IMG/VR virus record: IMGVR_UViG_3300009285_003102
Span: 1-43,171 of that record
DNA from: a virus
Strand: one strand, 5' to 3'
Length of the DNA: 43,171 nt
Below are positions 19,212-26,977 of the stretch, one piece after another. The notes beneath the pieces were generated by a model. It worked only from the letters and a program-made list of their open reading frames with translations. It was not told where the DNA came from and searched no databases. The position numbers were made by a program, and so were the translations under genes. Positions within the stretch are counted from its first letter, which is position 1. Each line of letters begins with the position of its first letter.

Positions 19212-21016
19212 ACCTGGACTAGTGTGAGCTGTGCGGTGTAGCTGCCCTCATGCTCCCGCACAGCCAAACCCTGCACGTCCATACGCAGGACTGCGCCGCT
19301 GCGCCAGGACAGCTCTAGCAGCTCTCCCTGGCGCACCCAATCTTCCAGCAGACCCAGGACTTCTTCCTGGGATGTGCTCAGCCCTGCGGCAGTGGCGCGG
19401 ATGTCAATTTCAGCCGAGACAGAAAGCAGAGACTCGCCGAGGCGGTTTGTGCCCAGAATGGGGTAGTGCAACACCGGAGTATTCGTGGTGGTTGCGCCAC
19501 GCCGCAGGATGGCCCGAAGCTGGATGGTTCTGGCGCGGCGGATGTTGGACGGGAGCCAGAGCCGCTGTCCTGCTTCACTCATTACTCCGATTAGTTTATC
19601 CGGCGCGTCTCCATTCAGCCCTGCCCACCATTCTATTTCTTCTGTGCCCTGATTAAGGCTGCGCGCATACTGAGATAGATAGTGGAAGTTGGCGAGCATT
19701 TCGGGGCTGTCTCCGCCGAAGATGGGGTAGTCAATGTAGCCACTGGCTGCGTAGGTTGCGCCGCTTATTTCCAGGGGATTGGTGTGGTAGTTTTTGAGGT
19801 AGCTGTATGTGCCTGCGGTGGGGCTGAAGATGATTGCGGGTTGGGTTGTGCCGATGACTGCGAGCTGGTCTAGCTGTATAGAGCTGGCGGTGGTATAGAG
19901 GCAATGCCAGCCTGTTCCGTCAAAGGCATAGATAGCGCTATTTGTGCCCTTGACCCAGGCATACAGTGTGTAGCGGTCAGGCAGCAGCGCGGTTATGTCT
20001 CCGATGTAGTCTGCGGGCAGCCCCTCTCCGCTGTCCAACCCCACAGGGGTAACAAGTCCTGTACTTGGGTCATAAGCTAATAGGCCGCCGTCCTGTGTGG
20101 GAATCATAATGTTGCCATTCCAGGCGCAGAGCCCACGGCCATTGGTGGTAGCGGATACACCCTCAAACGAGATAATTTGGCTCACTTTGGTGATGGCTGA
20201 GCCTGAGTCAGATGCTTTGAGTACCTCAGAAGGGGTAGCTATGTAGAGTGTTTGGGGGGAGGCGCTATCTATAAGGGCCAATCCTGTAACTCCGTAGCTA
20301 CTGGAAGCTACTACGAGTGTGGCTGTAACTACTCCGACATTATCAACATGACCAACGAAGGCTTGGCTAGTATCGGAGGCACGATTGCCCGCCACCAACA
20401 TCTTGTCAGGGACAGGATTAGGCCGTAATACCCCAGGGGCATTGAGTGCTATCGTTGAATACACTACAGGATTATTCGTCCAGGTTACTCCAGCATCGCT
20501 TGAGTAGGCGATACGAAGTGCCGCAGTCGCACCGTTGGAATACAGCACCCAGATTTCCCCTATGCCCTGTAGTGCCGTTGCCCCCCAGATATTGGCCGCG
20601 CCTGTAGCAACTGCTTCATCGTCATAGACCCAGCCCGACCCCGACCATTGAGCGAACTTGAGAGCGCCGGAAAGCACGTAGAAGCCGAATAGCGTGCCTC
20701 GCACATTGACCATGTGGGTAATTTGAGGTGTGTCGGCTGTGCCAGTCAGGGTAGCTGTGCTGGGCAGCAGGGGTAGGGTTATCTGGCCTTCCCAGAATGT
20801 ATTTGCCGTAGCCATGTGAAACTGGTTGCGGTCGCTGCGGTAGTATTTGCGGCCCAAGCCGCCGGATAGGTCGCTGGGTGCCCACTCAGGGATAGGAACT
20901 TTGTCAGCGCGGTTCTGCTGGCCTGTGGTTCGGACAGAGGGGCTATAGCCTGGGACTTTGCTCCAGCGCAGGCCGCTGACCAAAACGAGCTGCTTCCCGC
21001 TGAGGGTTATGTTCAC
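19208..21016 (-). CDS. Tail protein, beta-propeller-like (nozzle candidate)
   Basis: This 602-residue protein has a beta-rich central part with Ser/Thr/Gly-rich strands and an Asp-box-like SSDAGVTWT (about 176-184), plus repeated segments such as LYIATPSEVLKASDSG and LCAWNGNIMIPTQDGGLLAYDP typical of propeller blades. Short-tailed phages have a beta-propeller tail nozzle (tail tubular protein B type) next to a smaller adaptor, and the preceding gene (21013-21825) fits that adaptor. It is the last gene of the late unit; its start ATGA overlaps the stop of the adaptor. The role is inferred. Confidence 0.6.
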   Translation of the reverse strand: MNITLSGKQLVLVSGLRWSKVPGYSPSVRTTGQQNRADKVPIPEWAPSDLSGGLGRKYYRSDRNQFHMATANTFWEGQITLPLLPSTATLTGTADTPQITHMVNVRGTLFGFYVLSGALKFAQWSGSGWVYDDEAVATGAANIWGATALQGIGEIWVLYSNGATAALRIAYSSDAGVTWTNNPVVYSTIALNAPGVLRPNPVPDKMLVAGNRASDTSQAFVGHVDNVGVVTATLVVASSSYGVTGLALIDSASPQTLYIATPSEVLKASDSGSAITKVSQIISFEGVSATTNGRGLCAWNGNIMIPTQDGGLLAYDPSTGLVTPVGLDSGEGLPADYIGDITALLPDRYTLYAWVKGTNSAIYAFDGTGWHCLYTTASSIQLDQLAVIGTTQPAIIFSPTAGTYSYLKNYHTNPLEISGATYAASGYIDYPIFGGDSPEMLANFHYLSQYARSLNQGTEEIEWWAGLNGDAPDKLIGVMSEAGQRLWLPSNIRRARTIQLRAILRRGATTTNTPVLHYPILGTNRLGESLLSVSAEIDIRATAAGLSTSQEEVLGLLEDWVRQGELLELSWRSGAVLRMDVQGLAVREHEGSYTAQLTLVQV

Positions 21017-21825
21017 GGGACTCGCTGTGCTCCTGGGAATACTCCGGTGCGTTCACGTTGGATGATGTCCAGGAATGTCTGCCGCCACGTCTGGAGACGT
21101 TCCCGCCAGCCCGCCTCGGATTGCCCCATTGGGCGTTCAGAACCGAGCATATAGCAGACCCAGGCGATTACGTATTCATCGGGAATGGGATTGGCTGTGC
21201 TGTCTGCGGCGGGGGCTGTTGGGAAGGATTGTCCGCGCAGTTCCAAACTCTGTCCCGCGTAGCCGAGTATCCAGGAACGGCGCAACCTGAGTTTTGTTAC
21301 ACCGCTGGATTGGGCAATCTCCCAATCATCATTAGCCAGGGGCATATCAAAGCGGTCATCCTCGTGTTCCAGGTTGACCTTGCTGACATAGGCAAAGCCG
21401 CTGGGTAGAGTATATTCGTAGGTGGCTGCGGCGACAGTCAATGAGCGGTCAAACTTCTGGGCCAGGAAAATATCGCGGGCACCGTTCACACAGTTGATAA
21501 TGGCTTGCGTTAGCCGCTCGTAGCCAACATCTCCAGTGTATATTTCAAAGGTATTGCCTGTGGCTGTGGTGGCGGGCAGGGCGTAACGCAGCGTGATTGC
21601 CCAGTTGGAGTTGTCAAAGCTGATGATGCGCCGCTCTGCCCCACTATTTGTGCCAGTCGCGGTGATGGCGAGTAGTTTGCCTACCAACTCAGCGGGGGTG
21701 AAGCCAGTCAGACTGGTTGAGGCAAAGTAGCTGGCGGTGGGGGTGGGGCTGGCTAGGACAGTGCCTTCGGCTATCCAGATACCGAGTTTCTTGGCAATTT
21801 CGGCGCGCAATCCTGCTCTTGTCAT
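21013..21825 (-). CDS. Head-tail adaptor / tail tubular A-like protein
   Basis: ATG 21825 is preceded by TAGGAGAACACT. The 270 residues begin with a helix (RAGLRAEIAKKLGIWIAEG), a beta region, then helix LTQAIINCVNGARDIFLAQK, a beta core and a C-terminal helical tail (PDEYVIAWVCYMLGSERPM...WRERLQTWRQTFLDII). Such a helical bundle with a beta insert and a long C-terminal helix suits the adaptor that closes the portal of short-tailed phages, but I rely on pattern and neighbours. A dispersed repeat lies in the gap upstream, just before the ribosome site. Confidence 0.5.
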   Translation of the reverse strand: MTRAGLRAEIAKKLGIWIAEGTVLASPTPTASYFASTSLTGFTPAELVGKLLAITATGTNSGAERRIISFDNSNWAITLRYALPATTATGNTFEIYTGDVGYERLTQAIINCVNGARDIFLAQKFDRSLTVAAATYEYTLPSGFAYVSKVNLEHEDDRFDMPLANDDWEIAQSSGVTKLRLRRSWILGYAGQSLELRGQSFPTAPAADSTANPIPDEYVIAWVCYMLGSERPMGQSEAGWRERLQTWRQTFLDIIQRERTGVFPGAQRVP

Positions 21826-21837
21826 AGTGTTCTCCTA

Positions 21838-21853
21838 ACGGGGGGATTCAGGT
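21838..21853 (+). repeat. Dispersed repeat, copy 17
   Basis: Exact. In the gap before the adaptor gene, directly upstream of its ribosome site. Confidence 0.95.
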
Positions 21854-21859
21854 TAGCTG

Positions 21860-22156
21860 TCATTCCGGCAACACCTCAAGGTCAAACTGCTCCTCAGCAT
21901 ACACATTGACGCTGGTCGGCACGACCACCTCAAACACAACGCGATACCTGCCTCGTATCCAGGTGCTCGCGATGGTGCTGGAGCCGTTATAGATGCCCGT
22001 AACATCTTTGGAGAGGGCTGCGCTGGTGATGACCTTGCTGCCCAGGGGGTCGTAGATGCTGACGGCTGCGCTGGTTGGGTCGGTCAGTACGCCATCCTCG
22101 TCTCGGACTTCCAGGTGGCAGCGCACCTTCTCCCCACGGATAAATGTAACTGCCAC
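21860..22156 (-). CDS. Ig-like or beta-sandwich virion protein (98 aa)
   Basis: GTG 22156 is chosen for GGAGAAATAACC upstream; longer starts overlap the upstream genes. The sequence is almost all beta-strand (TVKCHLEVRDEDGVLTDPTSAAVSIYDPLG..., RGRYRVVFEVVVP), with the strand spacing of a bacterial/viral immunoglobulin-like domain. A virion decoration or tail role is likely from the neighbours. The end is followed closely by a dispersed repeat. Confidence 0.6.
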   Translation of the reverse strand: MAVTFIRGEKVRCHLEVRDEDGVLTDPTSAAVSIYDPLGSKVITSAALSKDVTGIYNGSSTIASTWIRGRYRVVFEVVVPTSVNVYAEEQFDLEVLPE

Positions 22157-22158
22157 GG

Positions 22159-22227
22159 TTATTTCTCCAGCCGCGTCTTGAGCTGATACAGCTTTGTTAC
22201 CTTCACGGTTATGTAGAGTATACTCAT
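22159..22227 (-). CDS. Possible 22-aa peptide
   Basis: ATG 22227 overlaps the TGA of the upstream gene (ATGA) and the 22-residue basic, partly hydrophobic frame ends two bases before the next GTG, carrying that gene's ribosome site. It may simply be a translational bridge between the two larger genes. Confidence 0.3.
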   Translation of the reverse strand: MSILYITVKVTKLYQLKTRLEK

Positions 22228-22475
22228 TCCAACCTCCGCAGTAGGATATTAGCCAGGGTAAAGAGCGCGCCGCCCACAAAAGCCCCGATGCTGGCGCTGA
22301 CCAGGAGCAGCCTGCGGATATAGTTCATATCTGGGGTAGACTGACCTGAATCCCCCCGTGGAAAGTGAGTTGCGCAGACAGACCTGATGCTCTCAAGCTG
22401 CTCTTTGATTGTGGCCACGTCCTCAAACAGCGGGATGGCCCAGAGGGGCACGCCTTCCAACTGCAGGAGGCTCAC
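22224..22475 (-). CDS. Small membrane protein (83 aa)
   Basis: GTG 22475 overlaps the TGA of the upstream gene (GTGA) with GGAGAGC before it. The protein has a helical region (DVATIKEQLESIRSV) and one membrane segment (LLLVSASIGAFVGGALFTLANIL, about 58-80) with a basic end (RRLE). A dispersed repeat encodes PRGDSG (about 42-47), between the two. A single C-terminal membrane helix after a coiled-coil-like helix resembles small holin-type or spanin-like phage proteins, but that is speculation. Confidence 0.6.
   Translation of the reverse strand: MSLLQLEGVPLWAIPLFEDVATIKEQLESIRSVCATHFPRGDSGQSTPDMNYIRRLLLVSASIGAFVGGALFTLANILLRRLE
22344..22359 (-). repeat. Dispersed repeat, copy 18
   Basis: Exact. 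Inside the small membrane-protein gene, encoding RGDSG between its helix and membrane segment. Confidence 0.95.
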
Positions 22476-22816
22476 AGTATTGCTCTCCGAAGGTCTTGGG
22501 CCAGGGCTAGCCGCGCAGTCGGGGACATAGCTGTAAACGGGGGCACGACTTCGCCGCGGCGGTCTGCCTCGGCTTTCATCGCCCCAGAGCATATTTTGAG
22601 CAGCATCACATCAGCCAGCTCCTGGGACAGCGGGTCAGTGGGGTCGGGGAAACGCAACTGGACGTGGCCTGATTGGAGAGCGTCAAACCAGCTAATCAGA
22701 ATCAGCTTGACCCGCTCGCCCCGAGTGACCAGCGTGGCTGTGGCGGGTTCCTGTCCCCACAGGTAATCCCAGCTTGTTTCGTTCTCTTCACTCGTTTGCA
22801 CGAATCCACCAGGCAT
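22472..22816 (-). CDS. Hypothetical late protein (114 aa)
   Basis: ATG 22816 is preceded by CCAAGGAGGTAGAAA. It looks like a small alpha/beta protein: a strand-rich start (TATLVTRGERVKLILISWFDAL, HVQLRFPDP) and a helical end (SQELADVMLLKICSGAMKAEADRR...). No family recognised. Co-translated with the small membrane protein downstream. Confidence 0.65.
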   Translation of the reverse strand: MPGGFVQTSEENETSWDYLWGQEPATATLVTRGERVKLILISWFDALQSGHVQLRFPDPTDPLSQELADVMLLKICSGAMKAEADRRGEVVPPFTAMSPTARLALAQDLRRAIL

Positions 22817-22943
22817 TTTCTACCTCCTTGGCTATGTCCTCTTTTTGTGAGGGGCACAGATGGCGTGGGTCATACCATGGGGTAGGCTCCACGGCGGGGG
22901 CTATGGCTGGGGCAATGGTCGGGGTTTCAACTACCACTGGCAT
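22788..22943 (-). CDS. Small proline-rich protein (51 aa)
   Basis: ATG 22943 is preceded by AGAAAGGAGCTGCAG. The first 22 residues are Pro/Ala/Val-rich (VVETPTIAPAIAPAVEPTPW), the rest is polar with a tryptophan pair. It overlaps the upstream gene by 17 bases and the downstream one by 29, and fills the gap between two late genes. No function known. Confidence 0.6.
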   Translation of the reverse strand: MPVVVETPTIAPAIAPAVEPTPWYDPRHLCPSQKEDIAKEVENAWWIRANE

Positions 22944-23247
22944 CTGCAGCTCCTTTCTGCGGCAACAGCGTCCAGTTTACGCTGGATGATGTCTTGCGGA
23001 TAGCGTCCAGCCGAAGCAGCTCAGCATAGACCTTTTTCTTGAGGGTCAGTCCCGCAGGCTGTCCACTCTGCTGAGCGTAGATACTCACTTTCCTGCGGAG
23101 GAACCACAGTTCTTCCTCAGTAAACTCTACCACAGCGCTGTCCTGGCTGTCAACAATGAGCGAGCCGAGCTTGAGGGCCAGCGGGTCTGGGCAACTGTCC
23201 TGGGTAGCTACTTCTGCGACCATTGCCTCGGGCTGAGTTAGCTCCAT
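22927..23247 (-). CDS. Hypothetical late protein (106 aa)
   Basis: ATG 23247 follows the dispersed repeat by one base, so the repeat's own GATTCAGGT takes the place of the ribosome site (only a weak AGG is available). The product has a beta-like middle (ALKLGSLIVDSQDSAVVEF) and a helical part (EEELWFLRRKVSIYAQQSG, KKKVYAELLRLDAIRK). No family recognised. Confidence 0.6.
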   Translation of the reverse strand: MELTQPEAMVAEVATQDSCPDPLALKLGSLIVDSQDSAVVEFTEEELWFLRRKVSIYAQQSGQPAGLTLKKKVYAELLRLDAIRKTSSSVNWTLLPQKGAADASGS

Positions 23248-23248
23248 A

Positions 23249-23264
23249 ACCTGAATCCCCCCGT
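23249..23264 (-). repeat. Dispersed repeat, copy 19
   Basis: Exact. It fills the gap between two late genes and ends one base before ATG 23247. Confidence 0.95.
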
Positions 23265-23265
23265 T

Positions 23266-24402
23266 TTACCTGACATTGAGTATCCTAAATACTGGGCCGC
23301 CGCCCGCGCTTGGGTTGGTATAGGTCAGGTTCAGCTTCTCGCAGTTTGTGCTGTCGCCGTCATAGCTGTATGCGCTGCGGTGGGAGCTTGTTGTGCTGGC
23401 GTCATTCTCCCAGAACATATTACAGTGCTGGCCGCTGGCCCAGCCTGCCCTGCCCAAGACAGTTTGCATGTCGGCGCTGAAATCTGGGGAGGTGTAATCT
23501 GTTCCAGTCGTCTCAGCAGCGATACTGTCATAGGCTGTTCCTGCTGTTTTGGACCTTCCATCAAATTCAACTGTGCTGACTATTTGGGCTGCATCATCAG
23601 CATCTTCACAGTAGATATTTGTATTGACACCCGATGTGCTGCGGTTAGCATTAGCGCGCCAGGTAAATGTGCAGGCATTTACAGTAGCACCGGATGCGGG
23701 GCCAGTAAGCACAAAACGGGCAGCGCTGCTCAACCGGATGCCTGTGCCATCATTCCCAGCAGAGAAGTTCTCCTGGGTTGCACTCCACGTATTAGTCCTG
23801 ATTCTGACGTCATCCGCACTAGCGGCGGGCTGAGGGTTGATGGTGGGGTCAAGCTGGACGGGGAATACCATGCCCGTGAAGTCCAGGTCTATCCGCACAC
23901 TATTCGGGCCGATGGTCATGGGCATAACCCGTTCCAGGCCAGTTGCGTCCACAGCCACGGCCTGAGCCAGAATGTCAGTAAAGCTCATGCTCCGAGCGGT
24001 GATAGGGATGGTTATGCTGTCAAACGGCGGGCGTTGTTTGAACAGCACATCCATTTTGACCCTGGCAACTTCCGCACGGAACGTTACCCGATAGCGGGCG
24101 TTTTCCCAGGTAATGCTGTCGCCGCTGACTGACCTGGGATTGGGCAAGAAGGGTAGCCTGGGAATGGATAGGTAACGGCTGAGGTCGTCTGCGTCTGGAT
24201 AGAACATTCTGCTGCCGTCATTGGCTATTTCCAGGCCATAGGCTGTACGGCCAGGCCGCCAGATTCCACCACTGCCTTGGAGTGTACCGTCTAGCGGGAG
24301 CCATTGTCCACCGTGGAATATAGCTAGCGGGCCTGGTGAGACGGTGAGCTGGAATGTGCGGGGGCCGAGCTGCTGTTCCAGGTAATTGCGGGTCGGCCTC
24401 AT
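23266..24402 (-). CDS. Virion structural protein, probably fibre-associated (378 aa)
   Basis: The start overlaps the stop of the fibre gene (ATGA). The protein is predicted beta-rich throughout: an N-terminal domain (FQLTVSPGPLAIFHGGQWLPLDG), a middle domain rich in strands (RYRVTFRAEVARVKMDVLF) and a C-terminal jelly-roll-like domain resembling carbohydrate-binding or DNRLRE-type modules (DDVRIRTNTWSATQEN..., FTWRANANRSTSGVNTNIYCED). Such proteins decorate phage tails or capsids and may bind the cell surface. Assignment is by composition. Confidence 0.55.
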   Translation of the reverse strand: MRPTRNYLEQQLGPRTFQLTVSPGPLAIFHGGQWLPLDGTLQGSGGIWRPGRTAYGLEIANDGSRMFYPDADDLSRYLSIPRLPFLPNPRSVSGDSITWENARYRVTFRAEVARVKMDVLFKQRPPFDSITIPITARSMSFTDILAQAVAVDATGLERVMPMTIGPNSVRIDLDFTGMVFPVQLDPTINPQPAASADDVRIRTNTWSATQENFSAGNDGTGIRLSSAARFVLTGPASGATVNACTFTWRANANRSTSGVNTNIYCEDADDAAQIVSTVEFDGRSKTAGTAYDSIAAETTGTDYTSPDFSADMQTVLGRAGWASGQHCNMFWENDASTTSSHRSAYSYDGDSTNCEKLNLTYTNPSAGGGPVFRILNVR

Positions 24403-25577
24403 GTTCGGTAGCCTCGAATGGATAGAGTTACTTGCTTCACGGTGGTTGCTGAATCAACGTTAAAGGCAAGCCAATCGCCGAGGGTCAGAGCAGTTGTCCA
24501 GCTACTCAGGGTGATGTCTTGGTTCGCCTGTGCTGAGGCCAATGTAGGTTTCTCTGTGCCTGCGATGGTATCGGCCACAGTCGGCGGGAAGTTAGCATAG
24601 GTATCTTTCCAGACATCTATGACGATAGAACCAGAAGCATCACCCACGAGCGTCCAGCCAGTAACAACCATATTGTAGGGGACTTCCAGGAAGCCTTTGA
24701 CCCCTGTGGTGATGACGTTGGTTCCATCTCCGATGGTCAGCTCCAGGGCGCAGTCGTCTTGCTCAAAGGCAAAGCTGGTCGCGCCCGTCTGCCGCATGAT
24801 GTGGCCGTCAACGCCGCTGGAGGTTGTGTGGTCACTGGCTCCTTCAAGGTCATGACTGCGGGTGTGGTGTGCGCTGCCGCTATGGGTAGCAGGCACATCT
24901 CCATCGGCTATTGTTTCCCAAGAAGGCACAGCGCTGACTGCACCTGTCCCTGTCTGAGACAGGAACTTCTTGGTGGTGGTAATCTGGCCTGCTAGCCGTG
25001 CCCACTTGGGGGTAGCGTTGCCATGGATAACATCGCCCAGGACAACACTGGCAGCAAGAGCATCGCTGTGGGTAGCACTGAGGATATCGTGGTTGCTCCC
25101 GCCGACAACCTCGGCCCAGACAGGATTAGCCCCTCCACCCTGTGTCTTGAGGAAGTAGCCGCTTGTGCCTGCGGCGAGAAGCGCCCAGGCCCCGCTAACT
25201 CCCGCGTATAAGATGTCGCCTTGCGTGCCTGCGCTGTGGTCATTGGCATCGCCCATTGCGTGCGCGCGAGTATGATGGGCAGAGCCACTGTGGATGCTGT
25301 CAACGGTGGGGCTGGCCCAGGTGCCACCTAGCTCACCGCCTGGGGTTGTACCGACTACTATTTCTGCGCTAAGGTCGGCGTGGGCTGTCCCCACCAGGTA
25401 ATCGGCATCGGTGGGTGCACCTGCGCTGCCACTCGTTATTGTCAGTGTTAAGACTGTGCCGCTGACAGACGCGATTACTCCCGCGCCTGCAGCGTTGAGT
25501 GTGCGGAACGGCCCCAGGGCAATGCCCTCATCCTGAGCTTCCAGAGCTTGAATGATGCGGTTGGATTTAAGGCTCAA
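24399..25577 (-). CDS. Tail fibre protein with repeated modules
   Basis: TTG 25577 overlaps the previous stop (TTGA). Two related modules contain GSAHHTRAH...DHSAGTQGDILYAG and GSAHHTRSH...DHTTSSGVDGHI (about 97-125 and 233-260), with a third related segment (GGSNHDILSATHSD). GDILYAGVSGAWALLAAGTSGYFLKT-type segments are typical of phage fibre shafts of uncultured phages. The C-terminal about 115 residues (TIGDGTNVITTGVKGFLEVPYNMVV...) form a separate beta-rich head, likely the receptor-binding part. Confidence 0.65.
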   Translation of the reverse strand: MSLKSNRIIQALEAQDEGIALGPFRTLNAAGAGVIASVSGTVLTLTITSGSAGAPTDADYLVGTAHADLSAEIVVGTTPGGELGGTWASPTVDSIHSGSAHHTRAHAMGDANDHSAGTQGDILYAGVSGAWALLAAGTSGYFLKTQGGGANPVWAEVVGGSNHDILSATHSDALAASVVLGDVIHGNATPKWARLAGQITTTKKFLSQTGTGAVSAVPSWETIADGDVPATHSGSAHHTRSHDLEGASDHTTSSGVDGHIMRQTGATSFAFEQDDCALELTIGDGTNVITTGVKGFLEVPYNMVVTGWTLVGDASGSIVIDVWKDTYANFPPTVADTIAGTEKPTLASAQANQDITLSSWTTALTLGDWLAFNVDSATTVKQVTLSIRGYRT

Positions 25578-25840
25578 GACCGCCTCTTTACGGGGGGATT
25601 CAGGTTAACTCTGCCGCGGAGCCGCCTCAGCCACCCCACTAGACGTTCTCTGCGGGTTGTCTCAAACTCAGCCAGGAAGAGCTGCTCGCGCTGGGTTGTT
25701 ACAGCCCAGGCGGTCAACGCGGTCTGTGCCTGCTTTACGTCCCGCAGCACGGCCAGGAAGTCATCCCCGACCTGTTCCACTGCGGCTAAGCTGACACCGC
25801 GCTTGGACAGGTAGGCCCGCACCTGCTCAGACGTGGGCAC
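25574..25840 (-). CDS. Helical protein (88 aa) whose tail comes from the repeat
   Basis: GTG 25840 is just beyond the upstream stop with no clear Shine-Dalgarno, so it probably relies on coupling. The 88 residues are almost all helical (VEQVGDDFLAVLRDVKQAQTALTAWAVTTQ...) with an Arg-rich end. The last residues (VNLNPPVKRRS) are encoded by a dispersed repeat (25590-25605), placed between this gene's body and the fibre gene. No function recognised. Confidence 0.6.
   Translation of the reverse strand: MPTSEQVRAYLSKRGVSLAAVEQVGDDFLAVLRDVKQAQTALTAWAVTTQREQLFLAEFETTRRERLVGWLRRLRGRVNLNPPVKRRS
25590..25605 (+). repeat. Dispersed repeat, copy 20
   Basis: Exact. It encodes LNPPV in the C-terminal tail of the 25574-25840 gene, just before the fibre gene. 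Confidence 0.95.
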
Positions 25841-25841
25841 G

Positions 25842-26039
25842 CTAGGTCAGCGCGGCGTATGTCCAGGCCCCGCCGACATACGCATACAGACGTTTTGCGT
25901 CATCGTTGGTGTCGTGGGCCAGGACTACGCGGCCCTCAAAGCCAGCGGGTGGAGTATAGGTGGCGAAGCTGCCGCCGTAGTCCCCGCTGTCCCTGGGTAT
26001 GCTGGTAGCTCGGAGGCTTCGCAGCGTCTTGATGCCCAT
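25842..26039 (-). CDS. Small virion-type protein (65 aa)
   Basis: ATG 26039 is the first start after the dispersed repeat (26064-26079) and the upstream stop. The protein has strand-turn patterns (PPAGFEGRVVLAHDTNDDAKRLYAYVGGAWTYAA) seen in short tail- or fibre-associated proteins. The ribosome site is weak (GGGCGG). A longer in-frame version would overlap the upstream gene and include the repeat. Confidence 0.5.
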   Translation of the reverse strand: MGIKTLRSLRATSIPRDSGDYGGSFATYTPPAGFEGRVVLAHDTNDDAKRLYAYVGGAWTYAALT

Positions 26040-26063
26040 CAGTAGCCGCCCAGCGTGTGAAGA

Positions 26064-26079
26064 ACCTGAATCCCCCCGT
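26064..26079 (-). repeat. Dispersed repeat, copy 21
   Basis: Exact. Between the stop at 26086 and the start at 26039. Confidence 0.95.
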
Positions 26080-26085
26080 AGCCGC

Positions 26086-26388
26086 TCATGCGGGTGTCCC
26101 AAAGTACAGGACTTCCAGGCTAGCCGAAGTCGCGCCAGTTCTGATTGCGCGGAACCTGCGGATGTCATCCAGCCCCCAGATTTCAAACTCCTCATCGGCG
26201 TACTTGATGAGTCCGCCAGTTGTACCGTCTGCTACAGGGTCAAACCCAATGCCTATTCTGATTGAGGCAGTCAGCACGCGGCACAGAGCATAGACAATGT
26301 TGGCGTTCGCGGGGATGTCCGTCAGCCCAATGGCTGTTGCAGCGACTGTTACTGGCGGGTTCTCCCGCCCCAGACAACTATAAACCAT
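26086..26388 (-). CDS. Beta-rich virion-type protein (100 aa)
   Basis: ATG 26388 is preceded by AGGAGAGGGAAC. The sequence has alternating strands (PPVTVAATAIGLTDIPANANIVYALCRVLTASIRIGIGF) and an end (ATSASLEVLYFGTPA) typical of small beta-sandwich virion proteins. Family not recognised. It follows a leader with a short inverted repeat that can pair with a GGAGGAG. Confidence 0.6.
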   Translation of the reverse strand: MVYSCLGRENPPVTVAATAIGLTDIPANANIVYALCRVLTASIRIGIGFDPVADGTTGGLIKYADEEFEIWGLDDIRRFRAIRTGATSASLEVLYFGTPA

Positions 26389-26408
26389 GTTCCCTCTCCT
26401 GCTTACAT

Positions 26409-26464
26409 CTCCTCCCAGGAGGAGGTATTCCTGCGGTTGATTTTAGGGTTAGTTACATTCCCCT
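26409..26464 (-). repeat. Leader inverted repeats upstream of the 26388 gene
   Basis: CTCCTCC (26409-26415) and GGAGGAG (26418-26424) form an almost complete palindrome. On the minus strand this could hide a GGAGGAG 16 bases before the true ribosome site. A second inverted repeat, TGCGGTTGA with TCAACCGCA, flanks about 30 bases further upstream. No U-tract. Confidence 0.35.
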
Positions 26465-26500
26465 CTGGCTCAACCGCAAAGGCCGTCCTCGTGAAGGAGG

Positions 26501-26914
26501 CTAGTTTGGCTCCACGAATTTCTCATACAGGCTGAGGTGGCGTTCGCTGAGCTGCTTGCTGTCGTTGAGCTTGCGGAGCAACGCTGTAACGACTACCGAT
26601 TCAGTGTAAGCGAATCCGAACGCCTTGGCTGTCGCTTCTGGGTTCCACTTCAGCGTGCCGTCTGCGTCCATCTCCACCTTGCAGGCTGGGCAGACTGCTG
26701 GCTTTGTATAAGGGATGTAGTCGGTATGCCCGCAGCTCCCGCAACGGACTCGCCGCAGGAACCCCGTCTGCTCCAGCTCTTCATCGCTGAAGCCGAGTTG
26801 CTCCTTGACTTTGCTGATGAGTTTCAGCGTGATGAAATCTCCATAGGCCGTTCCTAGAAGTTCCAGGAGCACCAACCGTTCGGCTATTGTCAGCACTACT
26901 ATTCTGTTTTCCAT
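26501..26914 (-). CDS. Zinc-ribbon protein in the late unit (137 aa)
   Basis: ATG 26914 is preceded by GAAGGAGGGACA. A helical N-terminal region (LTIAERLVLLELLGTAYGDFITLKLISKVKEQLG) is followed by a zinc ribbon with CGSC (58-61) and CPAC (75-78), then a helical end. The layout resembles small regulators in which a helical domain is joined to a ribbon. Because it sits between capsid and fibre genes, it could regulate late expression; this is inference. Confidence 0.65.
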   Translation of the reverse strand: MENRIVVLTIAERLVLLELLGTAYGDFITLKLISKVKEQLGFSDEELEQTGFLRRVRCGSCGHTDYIPYTKPAVCPACKVEMDADGTLKWNPEATAKAFGFAYTESVVVTALLRKLNDSKQLSERHLSLYEKFVEPN

Positions 26915-26938
26915 TGTCCCTCCTTCACGATTCTCTTT

Positions 26939-26964
26939 GGGGGCTGTTTTCAGGCACAGCCCCC
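26939..26964. repeat. Intergenic hairpin
   Basis: GGGGGCTGT (26939-26947) pairs perfectly with ACAGCCCCC (26956-26964) around an 8-base loop, directly after the gene ending at 26978. It lacks a U-tract on the minus strand, so it may be a weak terminator, an RNA-stabilising 3' end or a processing site that separates abundant capsid messages from the rest. Confidence 0.6.
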
Positions 26965-26977
26965 AGAAGCCTTTGGC

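Noticed and set aside
26403-26424. Possible mini-ORF ATG TAA after GGAGGAG upstream of the 26388 gene
   Set aside because: The ribosome site directly touches the ATG, leaving no spacing for initiation.
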